64,000 bases of DNA from positions 70,420,763 through 70,484,762 of the forward strand of contig CM035234.1 in the NCBI GenBank assembly GCA_020226215.1. The letters run 5' to 3'. Shown one piece after another: positions 37,370 through 49,820 of the stretch. The notes under the pieces are model-generated. The model did not search any database, had not been told where the DNA came from, and was given only the letters and a program-made list of their open reading frames with translations. The translations under genes were made by a program, and so were the position numbers. How positions within the stretch are numbered: the first letter of the stretch is position 1; every line of letters begins with the position of its first letter. This DNA comes from Sindora glabra. Its lineage: Eukaryota > Streptophyta > Magnoliopsida > Fabales > Fabaceae.

Positions 37370-38110
37370 GAGATACATTGAATTTACTTATGTTTTACTT
37401 TCATGCTTAGTTTGTAATTCTCTCCTTTAATTGACCAACAAGAACTTTTTTTCTGCGATAGCATTTTTAATTTTCTTAACTAAAAAGCAAAATGCTTCAT
37501 CAAATTAAATTTCCTAATTAAATTCAGTGAGATAACGAGTACTTTTTTACATTTAGTAATCATTTTTTTTCTTTTTTGCAGAAGACTTTCAGGCGGGGCT
37601 AGCTAATTTCGCTATAATTTTTTACTAATGGCACATCTTATTTAATATAAAGTTTTTGAATAAACTAAATTACTCTTTAAGATAAAAAACAATGCCAATA
37701 TTTAGTAATTGTCGTTTTATTTTTTCTAGTCAGATGATTAAAATTGCTTTAAAATTTTTAATCAACTCAACATATATTATTAAAAGCAAATATAATTTAT
37801 AAATCTTTCTTTTTATATCCTTTGACAATCACATTTTTATTTGTGGATAATTGCAATTAATTAAGCTTTATAACAATAACTTGAGATTGATCTAGTTCAA
37901 ACAAGTATATATGCTTTTAATTAAATATTGAGTATCTTACTATACCCAGAATTAGAAATTAAAAGTTTGTCCCATAATAAATTATTACTTTCAATCATTG
38001 CACTTAATTTGCAATATTGTTAATTTTTAATTTGTCATATATTTTAGGATCGTACAAAACTTGGGTAGATAAGATGCTACTGGCTTTTAATGAACAGTTG
38101 GTGTTCTTAT
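37370..38110. repeat. Segmental duplication (pairs with 48935-49820)
   Basis: Long direct match to 48935-49820 ('taatttgtaattctctcc', 'aatgcttcatcaaattaaat', 'gccaatatttagtaattgtc' against 'gccaatacttagtagttgtc', 'aaaattgctttaaaattttt'). The part 37915-38110 also matches 31240-31450. Confidence 0.8.
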
Positions 38111-38302
38111 TGCACTATATGAACGGGTAATTGGGATATATACCTCACTTAACACATGTAAATGAAGCAAATGTAAATTTGTAAAATAATACAGTAAATA
38201 TTATCACTTGAATCAAATGGTCCTCACAAAGTTGATAACTTGAAAGTACAACGTAACGTGATAATAACTCAAAGCAATTCCATTATAAAAATGATAAAGA
38301 AG

Positions 38303-39236
38303 TAGGGATGACAAAAATAGCCATACCCAATGGGCCTTGCCCAAACCAATAAATATTTACCTAATAAATCTTATTCAAATTAGACCCACTATTTAATAGT
38401 TTAGGTTTGGGTTTATCCATTAAATATCCAATAGATTTTAAATGTTTTTTGGGTACCCATTAATATTAGTTTGTATAATGCACAAGTCTATTTCTTACAA
38501 ATATTTAATTGGTCTTGAATATCTTTTGAGCATTACATTAAACCTATTTGAATAACATATTTTATTATTAACCTATTATTATATGAAAATTAATATTATC
38601 ATGTATATAAAAATATTGTGATTATTTATTTAAGATAAATAATATTAAAAATATTTAAATTTGTATTATATTATAAATATATTTTAAAATGATATTATTT
38701 TATTTTATAATATTAATTTATATAGTGTAAAAATATCTAATTGTAATATAAATGGATAAATAATTATTTATGGGTTGATCTAATATAATCTACATTTACT
38801 TTAGAGATATTATGGATAATATAAATGGGTCAAAATAAGAATAGATATAAATAAGAAAATGAATATAATTTATAAGTGTCAAGTGTAATTATTATCAATA
38901 GAAATGATATATCATATATTTACCCTAAAGTTAATATAGATAATATGGATGAGTCAAAACAAAAGTAGATTTAAATGATAAAATATATATAATTCATAAT
39001 TGTCAAGTATAATTACTATAAAAAAAGAATAACTTTTATTTTTTTATTAAAAAGAAATTAAATTATATTTGTATTAGCAAATCTAAATGAATCTATTTTA
39101 GATCTTTTAATTAGATCTTATTAGATCCTTAATGGATGTGAATCTTTAATCGATCTAAAATAATAGGTTCTTAATGGGTTTGGATTCAATTAAGTTTGGA
39201 TCGGGCCTACACAAACCCGATTTGTTGCCATCCTTG
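38303..39236. mobile_element. Non-autonomous hAT-like element, 934 bp
   Basis: The left end TAGGGATGACAA and the complement of the right end CAAGGATGGCAA form a short inverted repeat of the hAT type (9 of 12). Flanks TAAAGAAG (38295-38302) and TAGAGAAG (39237-39244) agree at 7 of 8 positions, fitting an old 8-bp hAT target duplication. The interior has no transposase, but does contain 'gggcct' and 'tgggtacccat' motifs near its ends, as is common in plant hAT derivatives. Confidence 0.7.
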
Positions 39237-39329
39237 TAGAGAAGGTCCTTTCCTTTTTTGTTTCCCAGGATTCAAAGTCAATGCACTTTTATTGTGTTCA
39301 AAATTAATTACAAAATCTCTTAATCTGTT

Positions 39330-40140
39330 ACATTTTTTACTGTTCATTTGCTAATCACATTTTATTGATATTGTTATGAGCATTTAATTCAAGTGATAAT
39401 GTTTCTTGTTGAAAGTTTTTTTTTTAGATTCATTACATTATGACTTCAATATTTGATTTTTGCACACATGAATATCTTGTATTAACCTTTTTTACCTTAA
39501 AAATTTACAATTTTTTTGAGGTCTGGACAAAAAAAAACTGTGTTTTTTCCTGTACTCAATAGTTTTATTTATCTTCTTTTATACTGGAATTGCTTTAAAT
39601 TATTGTCACGTTATTTTGTACTCTCAAGTTGTTTATTCGTTCACTATATTTTATTCATATTATCATGAGCATTTGATTCAAGTGATAACATTTTTCACTA
39701 AAAGATTTTGCATGTTCATTACATTCTAACTTTAATTTCTAATCTTTGAACATGTGAATATAGTGGATTAAGCATTTTTATCTTAAAAATTCACAATTTT
39801 TTTTTTTAAAATCTAAAAGAAAAATATACTGAGTTTTCCTATACTCAATAATTCTCTTTTTCATTTTTATAATGGAATTGCTTTAAATTATTGTCACGTT
39901 GTGTTGTACTTTTAAGTTGTTCATTCGTTAACCATATTTTTATTGATATCGTTATAAGTATTTAATCCAAGTGATTACGTGCTGAAAGATTTTGCATGTT
40001 CATTACATGTTGATTTCAATCTCTAATATGTGCACACATGAATTTAATAAATTACTTATTTTTATCTTAAAAGATACTTTTCGTTTTTTAAGTATGAAAG
40101 AAAAATGTCCCATGTATTCCTATGCTTAATAGCTTTCTGG
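39330..40140. repeat. Three-copy tandem repeat of about 280-300 bp
   Basis: Copies begin near 39330, 39630 and 39920. Each carries 'ttgtcacgtt', 'agttgtt(t/c)attcgtt', a 'tgatat(t/c)gtta' module, 'caagtgat(a/t)a', 'gcatgttcattacat' and a 'tactcaata' module. A further copy is at 43680-44060. Non-coding. Confidence 0.75.
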
Positions 40141-41560
40141 TCAAAGATTTTTAATCATTTTAAATTCAATAATAGTCTATAGTTCCCTTCAAGCTTTTGG
40201 TTAGCCAATAATTTCATACATTTGATCCCACCAAGAAAAGTGTTCACTATATTTTTCTTCTTCGTTCTTTTGCTCATCTCATTAAATTAACTTTTTCTTT
40301 TTAAAAGAAAGCTGTTTTAAAATGGGGGACAAGCTCAATTGGAGACTTTTGTTTAGGACAAGTCAATAAAAGAATTTCATGGACAAATTTGTGAACAAAT
40401 TCTGAAGTAATTGTTATTTCGGTTTTACGGAGAGAATGATTCATGTTATTCTCACTTATATTCCGATTGTTTTATTTAAAAAGCATTTTTATAAAAAATA
40501 TTATTTATATATACATTAATAAAAGAGTGATATGCTATTTGTATTATTAATTTAAAAATGATACCTAAAGACATAATAATGGAGGAAATAAATTTTCTCT
40601 AATAATTTTTTAAATAGTGGAAGTTATTTTCTCAAAATTATTCATATTAACTTTAAATAAATAAAATAATTTTTTATTTTAATATTTTATAAATACATTT
40701 TACAAAAAATATTTTTCATCAAAACAATCGGATAAATAACTGCTACATTATATTAACACAAAATTGTTTATAGAAGTTTCATATATAATCATTTAAAATT
40801 TTCAGTACACATACCCTGTTTAGGGCAAAACTAGTAAAAGTGACAAAATATTAAGGATTTTAAAGTTTTATATTTAGAAAAAGATAACTTTACTTTGAAT
40901 GTGGAAAATAGTAAGTATAATGTTTCAAATGTAAATGTGAAAGTTGTAAAATGACACTTATTTTGATTGAATTTCAAATAACAAATTTGATAACTTAAAT
41001 TTTTCACTTAAAATGTTTAAGTAATTTATAAGTTCTATTTAATTATTATCATACAAATCATTTTAATTTATAAAACTTAAATTCATTGCCAATTGAATTA
41101 CAAACTTCAATTTTGAAACCCAAACATAACACAAAAAAATTTTATGTACAAGTTTAAGGAGAACTTCTTAGTAATTGTTATTCCTGTTTTATGGGAAAGT
41201 ATGAGTCACGTTATTCTCACTTCCGTTAAGTTGTATTTACTTTTAATATCCGTCTCATGTGTGAATTATAATAGGATCCAATTGGAAAGTGGTAACAAGT
41301 ATTTAATTAAAACAAATAATATATACAATATTCAATTTAAAATTTTAAACAACAGGAATAGTTAAATAATAAAATTTTAATTGTGTAATTTAACTTTTTA
41401 TTTAAGAAACTTTTTTGAATTTTTCAGATAAAGTGATGTGTACACAAACTTGTGGTTGATTCTTTTTCGCAAAAAAAAAAAATCTTTATCATTATATAAT
41501 GGAATTTCTTTTAAGTAATCTCACGTGGTTCATTCAAAAGTAATATCATGTTGAGGGTAA
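40140..41560. repeat. Segmental duplication (pairs with 44060-44960)
   Basis: Direct match: 'aatgatttcatacatttgatccc', 'gttttaaaatgg(g/t)ggacaa', 'ttgttatttcggttttacgg', then 'gtgaattataataggatc' (41260; 44645) and 'aacaacagg' (41349; 44739). A 73-codon open frame at 41144-41365 falls inside it, is not kept in the other copy and is not called. Confidence 0.8.
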
Positions 41561-42699
41561 CATATGCATTTAATTTCAGAGAGTAATATGTTATATCACT
41601 ATTACAATGACTCTAATCATTAATATATTATTGTGTAACATATCAAATCTAATTTTATCAATACATGACTATATTAGTGGTGTATTATAATTTCTCTCAT
41701 TTTTGCTCAAAAAAATAAGCATGTTATTTTATGAGTTCAAATTCATATGCATTTAAGATTTGGACGAAAAGGGATTTTCAATGTGATGATGTTTATACTT
41801 CATCATATTGTACTTAAAAGCATATTTTAAAAGATTTATTTGAAAATGGTGGACAAATTACACAATCCAGATGGGTAAATTAATCCCACAACTAATATTA
41901 GTTTAAGAAGCTCGTTTGTGCCCACTTTTAAAACTCACCAGATAAATTACACATAAATTACAGTTTTCACCACATGTTTCATGTTTTAGTCTGGTAGATT
42001 CCTATTTAAAGTTTAAGGAAGATTTTGCATTTCAACTTCTTTCTACAATTTCATGCAAGTGTTTGTACCCCTAATGACCATCTTAGATTTGGAAAAAAAA
42101 AGTTCAATCATAAAAACACTTAATATATAAGGAAAACTACACTTTACTCATTTATGATTTCATTCTATTTTATTTAATTTTAAATGTTGCAATTCATTTA
42201 TAGGTGCTTTCAGTTGTTACTATTTTGCCTATTAAAACTATTTTCTATTCAAAATTTAATAGAAAATTCATGTAAATTGCGTAAAATACTTACATGTTCA
42301 AATTTTGTATTAACTTGATGATCACTTGGAAACAAGTTATAAAAAAAATCAATTATATGGAAAATTTGTTTTCTACAATTTAATCCATAGTTACCAAATA
42401 AAGAGTGTCAAATAAGGCTTTTTGAGAGTAAATCAAACTTTAATGGGCATAAAATTGAGCCAAAAATTTGAAAAATAAAAAATTACATGTATTATACATG
42501 AATTCTCTGTTCAATTCTAGATGAAAAATAGTTTAAATAAATAAAATATTAATGATAAAAAATACAAGTAGGTAAATTAAAATACTTAAAATCATATATA
42601 AATTAAAAAAAACACAAAATAATGGATGATATGATATTATAATTAGTAAATAATACATTGTATAAAATGTCATCCATCTTTGTTTATGGATAAAAGATG

Positions 42700-42870
42700 A
42701 ACATCCATTAACGGCAATTTTAACGGTGCAGTAATAGTCGGTTTGGAGACTTCACTCCCGTTGCCTTTGCTTTCTGAATTCACTGATTCTTTCCACAACT
42801 ATATCCCCAAATAATATTTACGATTTATGTCATATTGTCGTCTTCTAGGAATAAAAATACATATCCCCAA
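42700..42870. repeat. Second orphan copy of receptor-kinase upstream sequence
   Basis: Shares 'ccgttgcctttgctttctg', 'ttccacaac', 'ccccaaataatatttac' and 'gtcgtcttctaggaataaa' boxes with 1140-1260. No receptor-kinase coding sequence lies next to it. Its surroundings (41900-43560) contain no recognisable gene. Confidence 0.4.
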
Positions 42871-43559
42871 AATCATTTGGTTGAAGTAATATAGGATATT
42901 TCTTGAAATTTTTATCTTCACATTCTGAATTTGGTTATGGCATTGTGTAAATATATTTAATAATTTAATTACTCTTGTTTTATCAAAAAATAATAATATA
43001 GAATAATTTGATCTTTGCTTATGAAAAATGAAGAACATATACGAAGAGACAAAAATATGTTTGCTATAAATAAAATTGACTAAAAATTTTTACAGTTGTA
43101 CGAGCTTTAGATATTGTCTAAAAAAATTCTCCTAAAATAAAATAAAACCTTGATTTTGCTCTTCCAAAATAACCGTCAATAGAGGTTTATGTTACCGACG
43201 TTTGAAATTTCACGTTTCACCGTGTTATAGAGTGAAACGACCTTGTCATTGTGCAATGCAAAGTTAAGTCAAGAACAGAAAAAAAAATGATTTTGACAAA
43301 GTACTTATTTAACCATGATTTTTTTTTGGGTGAGTAGCATTCAAAAAATTTTATTTCCTTAATTGGTAAAAATTAAATTTTAAGTGCACAGACAGATATC
43401 CACCTATGTTTACTAGTTTTTTTTTTAGTTATATTTTTCTTTCAAAAATGTGTCTTTTTTTATGTATTTTTAGTGCTTACAAATTTCTCAATTTAAAGAG
43501 ATACTTCCTTATTAAATAGGGATTGCTTCTTAATGTCGATGAGAAGCAAATAATGAGTA

Positions 43560-45060
43560 CAGTATATATCTATTTACTTCTTGGTTGAGAATTTTTTCAT
43601 TTACTTTTGAACACAATAACGAGTTCACTGACTTTAAATCCAATCTTGGGACAACAAAAATGAAAAGGAGTTTGTTTATCTTTTTATAATGGAATTGCGT
43701 TAAATTATTATCACGTTATATTGCACTTTTAAGTTGTTCATTCACTAATCTTACGTTAAAAAATGCGCACTTGAAAATTTTGATTCAAATGATATTTCAC
43801 ATTTTTCAGAAGATATTTGCTTGTCAGTTATATTCATGATTTAATTTTTTATTTTTTGCACCCGTGAATTTAATAAATTAGTGATTCTTATAATAAAAAA
43901 TCAAATTTTATGATATATTTATTTATTGCATTCTAGATTCGATTCTGCATATCAAAATACGATCGATTAGTGATTCTTATGGTAAAAAAAAAATTGGAAA
44001 ATCACATTTATTTGAAGTCAGGAAGAAAGCTATAACGTGTTTTCCAATAATCAATAGTTTCCATTTCAATAATAGTGTGGTGTTCCCTACAAGCTTTTAG
44101 TTAGCTAATGATTTCATACATTTGATCCCGACGGAAAAAGTAGTCACTATATTTTGCTTCTTCGTTCTTTATGTAATCTAATTAAAGTTTTTGTTTTTCT
44201 TCTTAAAGAGAATACTGTTTTAAAATGGTGGACAAACTCAATTGGTGACCCTGTTTAGGACAAGTCAACAACAGAATTTTATGAACAAATCTAAGGAGAA
44301 ATTCTTAAGTAGTTGTTATTTCGGTTTTACGGAGACGATGATTCATGTTATTCTTATTTACGCTAAATTTATTTTGTTATAAAGTATTTTTCATAAAAAA
44401 TATTATTTATATACTAATAAATGGGTGATATATTATTTGTATTTATAATTTTAAAAAATAATATCCAAAAGTATAGTAGTAAAAGAAAAAATCTTTTTGA
44501 AATAGCATAAACTGCTTTTGTCAAAATATGTATATTTAATATTAAATAAATAAAATATTTTTTTATTTTAATATTTTTTATATTTTATAAAAAATATTTT
44601 CTGTCTCAACAACTAAATTATATTAACACATCATTATTTATATGTGTGAATTATAATAGGATCTAATTGGAAAGTGGTTCCAAGTATTTATTTAAAACGA
44701 ATAATATATATATATATATATTCAATTTAAAACTTTTAAACAACAGGGACATTCAAATAATAAAATTTTAATAGTGTAGTTTAACTTTATTTTTTTATGT
44801 AAAAACTTTTTTGAATTACTTTTGAGATAAAGTATTGAGTACACTAACTTTGGGTTAATTCATTTTGTAAGAAAAAAAATTCTTTATCTGTTTATAATGG
44901 GCTTGCTTTAAATCATCACACCTGGTTAATTCACAAGCAATATCATATCGAGTTTTATTGCATATGCGTTTAATCTTTGCTGAAAAGTATATATAATTAT
45001 ATTATTTTATGAGTTCAAATTAATTAAATGATTGATGAAAAAATATCATTTCCAAATATA
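43560..45060. repeat. Second copy of the 39.3-41.5 kb duplicated block
   Basis: 43680-44060 matches the 300-bp repeat of 39330-40140, and 44060-44960 matches 40140-41560. At 43600-43660 there is an inverted match to about 39250-39310. An (AT)n run lies at 44704-44721. The block ends where the copia element begins. Confidence 0.75.
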
Positions 45061-45065
45061 AGCAT

Positions 45066-45286
45066 TAAAGGTATCTAACCGAGAATGTGTATAGTGCTTG
45101 CTGACTATTTTAGATTTCATTAGCTTGAATTTATAAGTACAATGCAAGCAGTTACACAGGATAGGGATAGAGGAGAGATACATGGAATTGGTTACAATAG
45201 ATAAAGATTCTTTGAGACATGGATTTCAAATTGATGCTGACTTGTTCAGCAGATAATGAGCACACACATGCGTGCTTATCCTAATA
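45066..45286 (-). repeat. Copia-B 3' LTR (221 bp)
   Basis: Bounded outside by AGCAT and inside by the polypurine tract at about 45287-45295. On the - strand it starts TATTAGGATAAGC and ends ATACCTTTA. Same unusual ends as the other LTR. Confidence 0.93.
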
Positions 45287-45289
45287 TCC

Positions 45290-48200
45290 CCCGCAAACTC
45301 AGCGAGATGGCACTATGGTGAGTTTGGTTATGAACTAGTTAAACCGTGTAGCAGGTAAGGCCTTGGTAAGAGTGTCAGCTATTTGATCATCTGTAGCAAT
45401 ATATAGGACTTAAAGATAGAGGCTATAGGACAACGTGGACTTAAGATACCATAATATTCTCTTAATACTTTCCAGTGGAGAAGAGTGGGTTGGTGCATGA
45501 ACCAACATACATGATTAACAAGATAGGAGAGGTCTGGTCTAGTAACGCTCACATATTGAAGTGTACCCACTACACTTCTATAGAGTTGAGGTTCAGCCAT
45601 GAGCTCTCCATACTGTGATAATTGCAAGCTCGATTCAGCTGGAGAAGAAAGGGGTTTTGCATGCTACATGTTGGTGTGTGCAAGTAGCTCCTGAATGTAT
45701 TTGGCTTAGGAGAGAAGGAGACCATTGGTTATGCGAGTCACTTCTATGCCAAGAAAAATATGAAGAGCCCAAGATCCTTAAGAGCAAAGCAAGCATTGAG
45801 AACTTGTATGAAATCTGAAATGAAACCTGAGTCACTGCCAGTGATAATTAGATCATCAACATAAACCAAAATATATAGAGTGACATTATCATGATGATAA
45901 ATAAATAGGGATGAGTCTGCATAACTATTGTGAAAACCATGTTCAAATAGAAATTGTTTCAATTGAGTAAACCAAGACTGTGGGGCCTACTTGAGTCCAT
46001 AGAGTACCTTTCGAAGGTTGCAGACATGGTGAGGATGAGTGGAGTCAATAAATCCAAGAGGTTGTCGCATGTAGACTATTTCTACAATGTCACCATTTAG
46101 AAATGCATTGTTAACATCCAATTGGCATAATCACCAATCCCTACATAAAGCAATAGAAAGAACAAGCTTGACGGTAGTAGGGTTGATAACTAGACTAAAT
46201 GTGTCAATGAAATCAACACGCTCTTCTTGGTTGAAGCCTTTTGCAACTACGCAGGCTTTATATCATTCTATGGAACCATATGCCTTTTTCTTGATGCGAA
46301 ACACCCATTTGCAGCCCACAATATTTGCACCAGGAAGACAAGGGACAAGATCTCAAGTGTGATTATTCATTAAAGCTTGGTACTTAGTCATCATGGCATC
46401 CCTCCATTCGGGTTACTTGGACACTTATGTATAGGAAGTAGGTTTAGGGATGTGACTAGGGTCAGAGGGTAAGTAATATTTGGAAGTGATGAAAGTTTTG
46501 GGTTTGAGGTTATTTGTCTTAGCTCAGGTGGTCATAGGATGAGTGGACAAAGAGGCAGGTCGTAGGTGGGTTAGAGGGTGGGTGTGTGATCTAGTGAAGA
46601 AAGGATGTGGGGTTGATGCAGTGGTTCAGTGGTTTCAGACGTAGCAACTGGGGATGAGGTCAATAGAGGATCATTTGATGATGGTGCATGGTCTGTAGCA
46701 CTAACGGGACTAGAAAATGGTGGAGATGAACCTAAAATGGAGGGGGTGGAGGAGAGATTAGAAGAATTAAATGTGGTCATAGGTTCTGACATAGCGTAGG
46801 AATCATATGATAATGTTGGTAAAGGAATGGGATTTAGAGTGAACGTGGAACTTGAAGATGTAGGAGGTTGAGTGAGTGTGGTGTAGGGAAAGTTGTTTTC
46901 ATCAAACCTACATGATGTACAATGAAGATTTTGTGTGTGGCTAGAAAAAGGCATTGATAGCCTTTATGTTTGGAACTATACCCTAAGAAAATGCAAGGAT
47001 GTGAGCAAAAGTTGAGTTTAGTTGTATTGTTATGGTAAAGGAAAGGATAACAAAGACAGCCAAAGGTTTTGAGAAATTTGTAATCAGGAAGATGTGAATA
47101 GAGTTTTTGATAAGATGATTGAGTGTTAAGGATTAGGGTAATTGTTTAATTAATAAGGTAGACAGAGGTGAGAAAGTCATGTTCCCAGAAGATCAAGGGA
47201 AGTGAAGCATGAGCAAGCATCGATAAACCTTTTTCAACAATTTCACAATTTCTAAATTCTGGAGCTCCATTTTGTTCTGGTGTATGAGGACAAAAGAGGT
47301 AATGAATAATGCCAAAGGATTCTAGATAAGGAGATAAATTGCAATATTCACCATCCTAGTCTATTTGTAATATGCGAATTTTTTTGTTAAATTACGTTTC
47401 AATCATTGTTTGGAATTTTTTGAAAATTTCAAAGACTTGTGATTTATTGGTCATAAAATAAATCCAAATAAATTTTGTGTGATCATTTAGAAATTGAACA
47501 AAATATGAATTTCCGTTAATTGAAGTAACAAGTGTAGGACACCAAACATCTGAGTACACAAGATTAAAAGGAGACTTAGATAACTCATGACTAGAAGATA
47601 AATGAAACTTATGACTTTTGCCCATTTGACATGGACCATAAATAGAATAGTCTTTATTTGATGACATGGGAAGGCTAAACAAGGAAATCATTTAACAAAT
47701 TATTTGTGCATTTGCATGACCAAGTCTATTGTGCCAACCCTGAAAGGAAGTATGTTCACCTAGGAAGGCAAATTTGTGATTGGAGGAGTGCACTTCGAAT
47801 TTTGTAGAGACCATCATCAAGTTTTTCTCGTAGTAAGATTGTTCCCTACATGTTCTTGACAAAATAACAGTCATAATGAAATTCAAGATACACATTGTTA
47901 CCTTTAGTGAGTTGTGATACACTAAGTAAATTTTTGGTGATATGGGGAAACATGTAAAATGTTATGAAGGGATAGGGTATTGCCAAGAGTATTGCCACCA
48001 GTATGACTTATAGGAAGAGTCATACCATTACCCACTATGACTTGATCATCTCCAGTGTATTCAAAATGAATGGAGAGGTTGTTAATATTTGAAGTGAGAT
48101 GATGAGAGGCTCCAAAATCAATATACCAACTAGGATCAGCCATAGTATCGGGAGAGGCAATCATAGCTGAGACTTTGGATGCCCTTTTGGAAGTGTATGA

Positions 48201-48623
48201 GTGATTGAACCTGTTATAACAATCTAGTGTAGAATGTCCATTTCCATTGCAGATTTGGCATGTTAGCTTTAGGCAATTATGTGTAGATTGCTGAGAGGAA
48301 TTTCCAGCGTAACTGCCTGGGTTGAAAGTGGTCTAATTGCCACAATTTTGATGGCTACTAGAAGCATTGGAAGGTTTTTTGTTTTGCCACAATTAATAGT
48401 GCCTTTGAGGAGGCTGAGATTCATCACTTCCCAACTGAGGATCAACATACTGGACTACTGCAGGGGCTTGACCAATTACATGTCCATCTAGGTCAAAGGC
48501 TTCTAGTGCTGACAGCATAGTAGTACGCCAAAGGAAATAATTATCACAATCTAATTTGATTGATAGTGCTGGAAAGGAGCTGGATGTGAGAGAGACAATG
48601 GTGACATTTGGTGTGATGGCCAT
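45290..48623 (-). pseudogene. Copia-B gag-pol, with deletions and stops
   Basis: Gag starts at 48623 (MAITPNVTIVS, then KLDCDNYFLWRTTMLSALEA) but its middle is missing. A zinc knuckle, CQICNGNGHSTLDC (CX2CX4HX4C), lies at about 48260-48219. The protease site reads WYIDFGASHHLT near 48128 (family usually D-S-G-A). Next come the integrase (47691-47392; FNLVYSDVW, FLNDHTKFIWIYFM), a Ser/Pro-rich linker (46954-46571), reverse transcriptase (about 46360-45744; WVFRIKKKAYGS, LDVNNAFLNG, YVDD at 45863-45852) and the RNase H tail (about 45390-45300; ADTLTKALP). Stops and frameshifts occur throughout. The altered protease Ser and the missing gag part rule out autonomous transposition. Confidence 0.92.
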
Positions 48624-48649
48624 GGTTGGATCGAGAGCAGAGACGTTAG

Positions 48650-48666
48650 TCTGTTTGCTCTGATAC
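48650..48666 (-). other. Copia-B primer-binding site
   Basis: The - strand reads TGGTATCAGAGC immediately inside the 5' LTR, the standard plant copia primer site for initiator tRNA-Met. It sets the direction of the element. Confidence 0.9.
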
Positions 48667-48668
48667 CA

Positions 48669-48888
48669 TAAAGGTATTTGATCGAGATGTGTATAATGTT
48701 TGCTGACTATTTTAGATTTCATTAGCTTGAATTTATAAGCACAATACAGGTAGTTACATAGGATGTGGATAGAGGAGAGATACATGGAATTGGTTACAAT
48801 AGATAAAGATTCTATGAGATATGGATTTCAAATTGATGCTAACTTATTCAGCAAATAATGAGCATGCGCGTGCATGCTTATCCTAATA
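48669..48888 (-). repeat. Copia-B 5' LTR (220 bp)
   Basis: Bounded outside by AGCAT at 48889-48893 and inside by the primer-binding site. About 90 percent identical to the 3' LTR by eye. Confidence 0.93.
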
Positions 48889-48934
48889 AGCATTAATCAA
48901 TTAAATTAATCAAAATATCACTATAAAGTATATA

Positions 48935-49820
48935 CATAAACTATTACATTTACTTTCATGTTTAATTTGTAATTCTCTCCCTTGACCAACGAGAATTTCT
49001 TTCTTTCTTTCATTTTTTTGCTGCAACAGCATCTTCAAATTAAATTTCTTAGTTAAAAAAATGCTTCATCAAATTAAATTTCATAATTAAATTCAGTTAG
49101 TTGATGAATATTTTTATAAATTTAATAATCATTGTTGTTGCTAGAAATAGTAATACACAATATTTAATTCTTTATTTATAAACGTGGTAGGTATTACATT
49201 TTTCAAAATTTATAACTAATACTATTAATTTCATTTTTTGTTATAATTATTCATCACTCCTTTTACATGTAATGCCAAAATAAATGATAAAAAGAAATAA
49301 TTTAAGGTGATATTTAATAATTTATTTTAATAATTTTTATTTATTTTAATATTTCAAGCAAATGAATGAATGAATAATTATAATAAAAAATAAGGGATCA
49401 ATAATACACAATATGAAATTTAAGAGATGTAATAATCATCATATTAATAAATAAAAGACTAAACATTGTGTTTACTCTAATGTAAACTTCTAGGTGTGGC
49501 TAATATTGCTATAATTTTTACTAATGCCACGTCTTACTCAATATAAAGTTTCCGAATAAACTAAATTACACTTTAAGGTAAAAAACCAATGCCAATACTT
49601 AGTAGTTGTCGTTTTATTTTCTTTTTCCCTAGTCCAGTGATTAAAATTGCTTTAAAATTTTTAATAATCCACTCAATATATGTTATTAAAATCAAATATG
49701 ATTTATAAATCTTTCTTTTTATATTCTTTCACATTTACATTTTTATTTGTGAACAATTGTAATTAATCACGCATTATAACTTTAACTTGATACTGATCTT
49801 GTTCAAACAATTATGTGTTT
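48935..49820. repeat. Segmental duplication (pairs with 37370-38110)
   Basis: Direct copy of 37370-38110 with about 140 bp of extra AT-rich sequence in the middle (49150-49480). Non-coding. Confidence 0.8.

Larger units (their letters stand above)
45066..48888 (-). mobile_element. Copia-B: Ty1/copia retrotransposon with both LTRs
   Basis: LTRs at 45066-45286 and 48669-48888 agree over about 220 bp with roughly 22 substitutions and a 1-bp indel by eye, mostly transitions. AGCAT flanks both sides (45061-45065 and 48889-48893). On the - strand a primer-binding site (TGGTATCAGAGC) directly follows the 5' LTR and a purine tract (GCGGGGGA) directly precedes the 3' LTR. LTR ends are TA...TA rather than TG...CA. 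At 3.8 kb it is shorter than a full copia element because gag and RNase H are internally deleted. Confidence 0.95.

Noticed and set aside
46571..46954. A Ser/Pro/Thr-rich secreted or cell-wall protein
   Set aside because: It lies between integrase and reverse transcriptase of Copia-B, where copia polyproteins have a Ser/Pro-rich linker.
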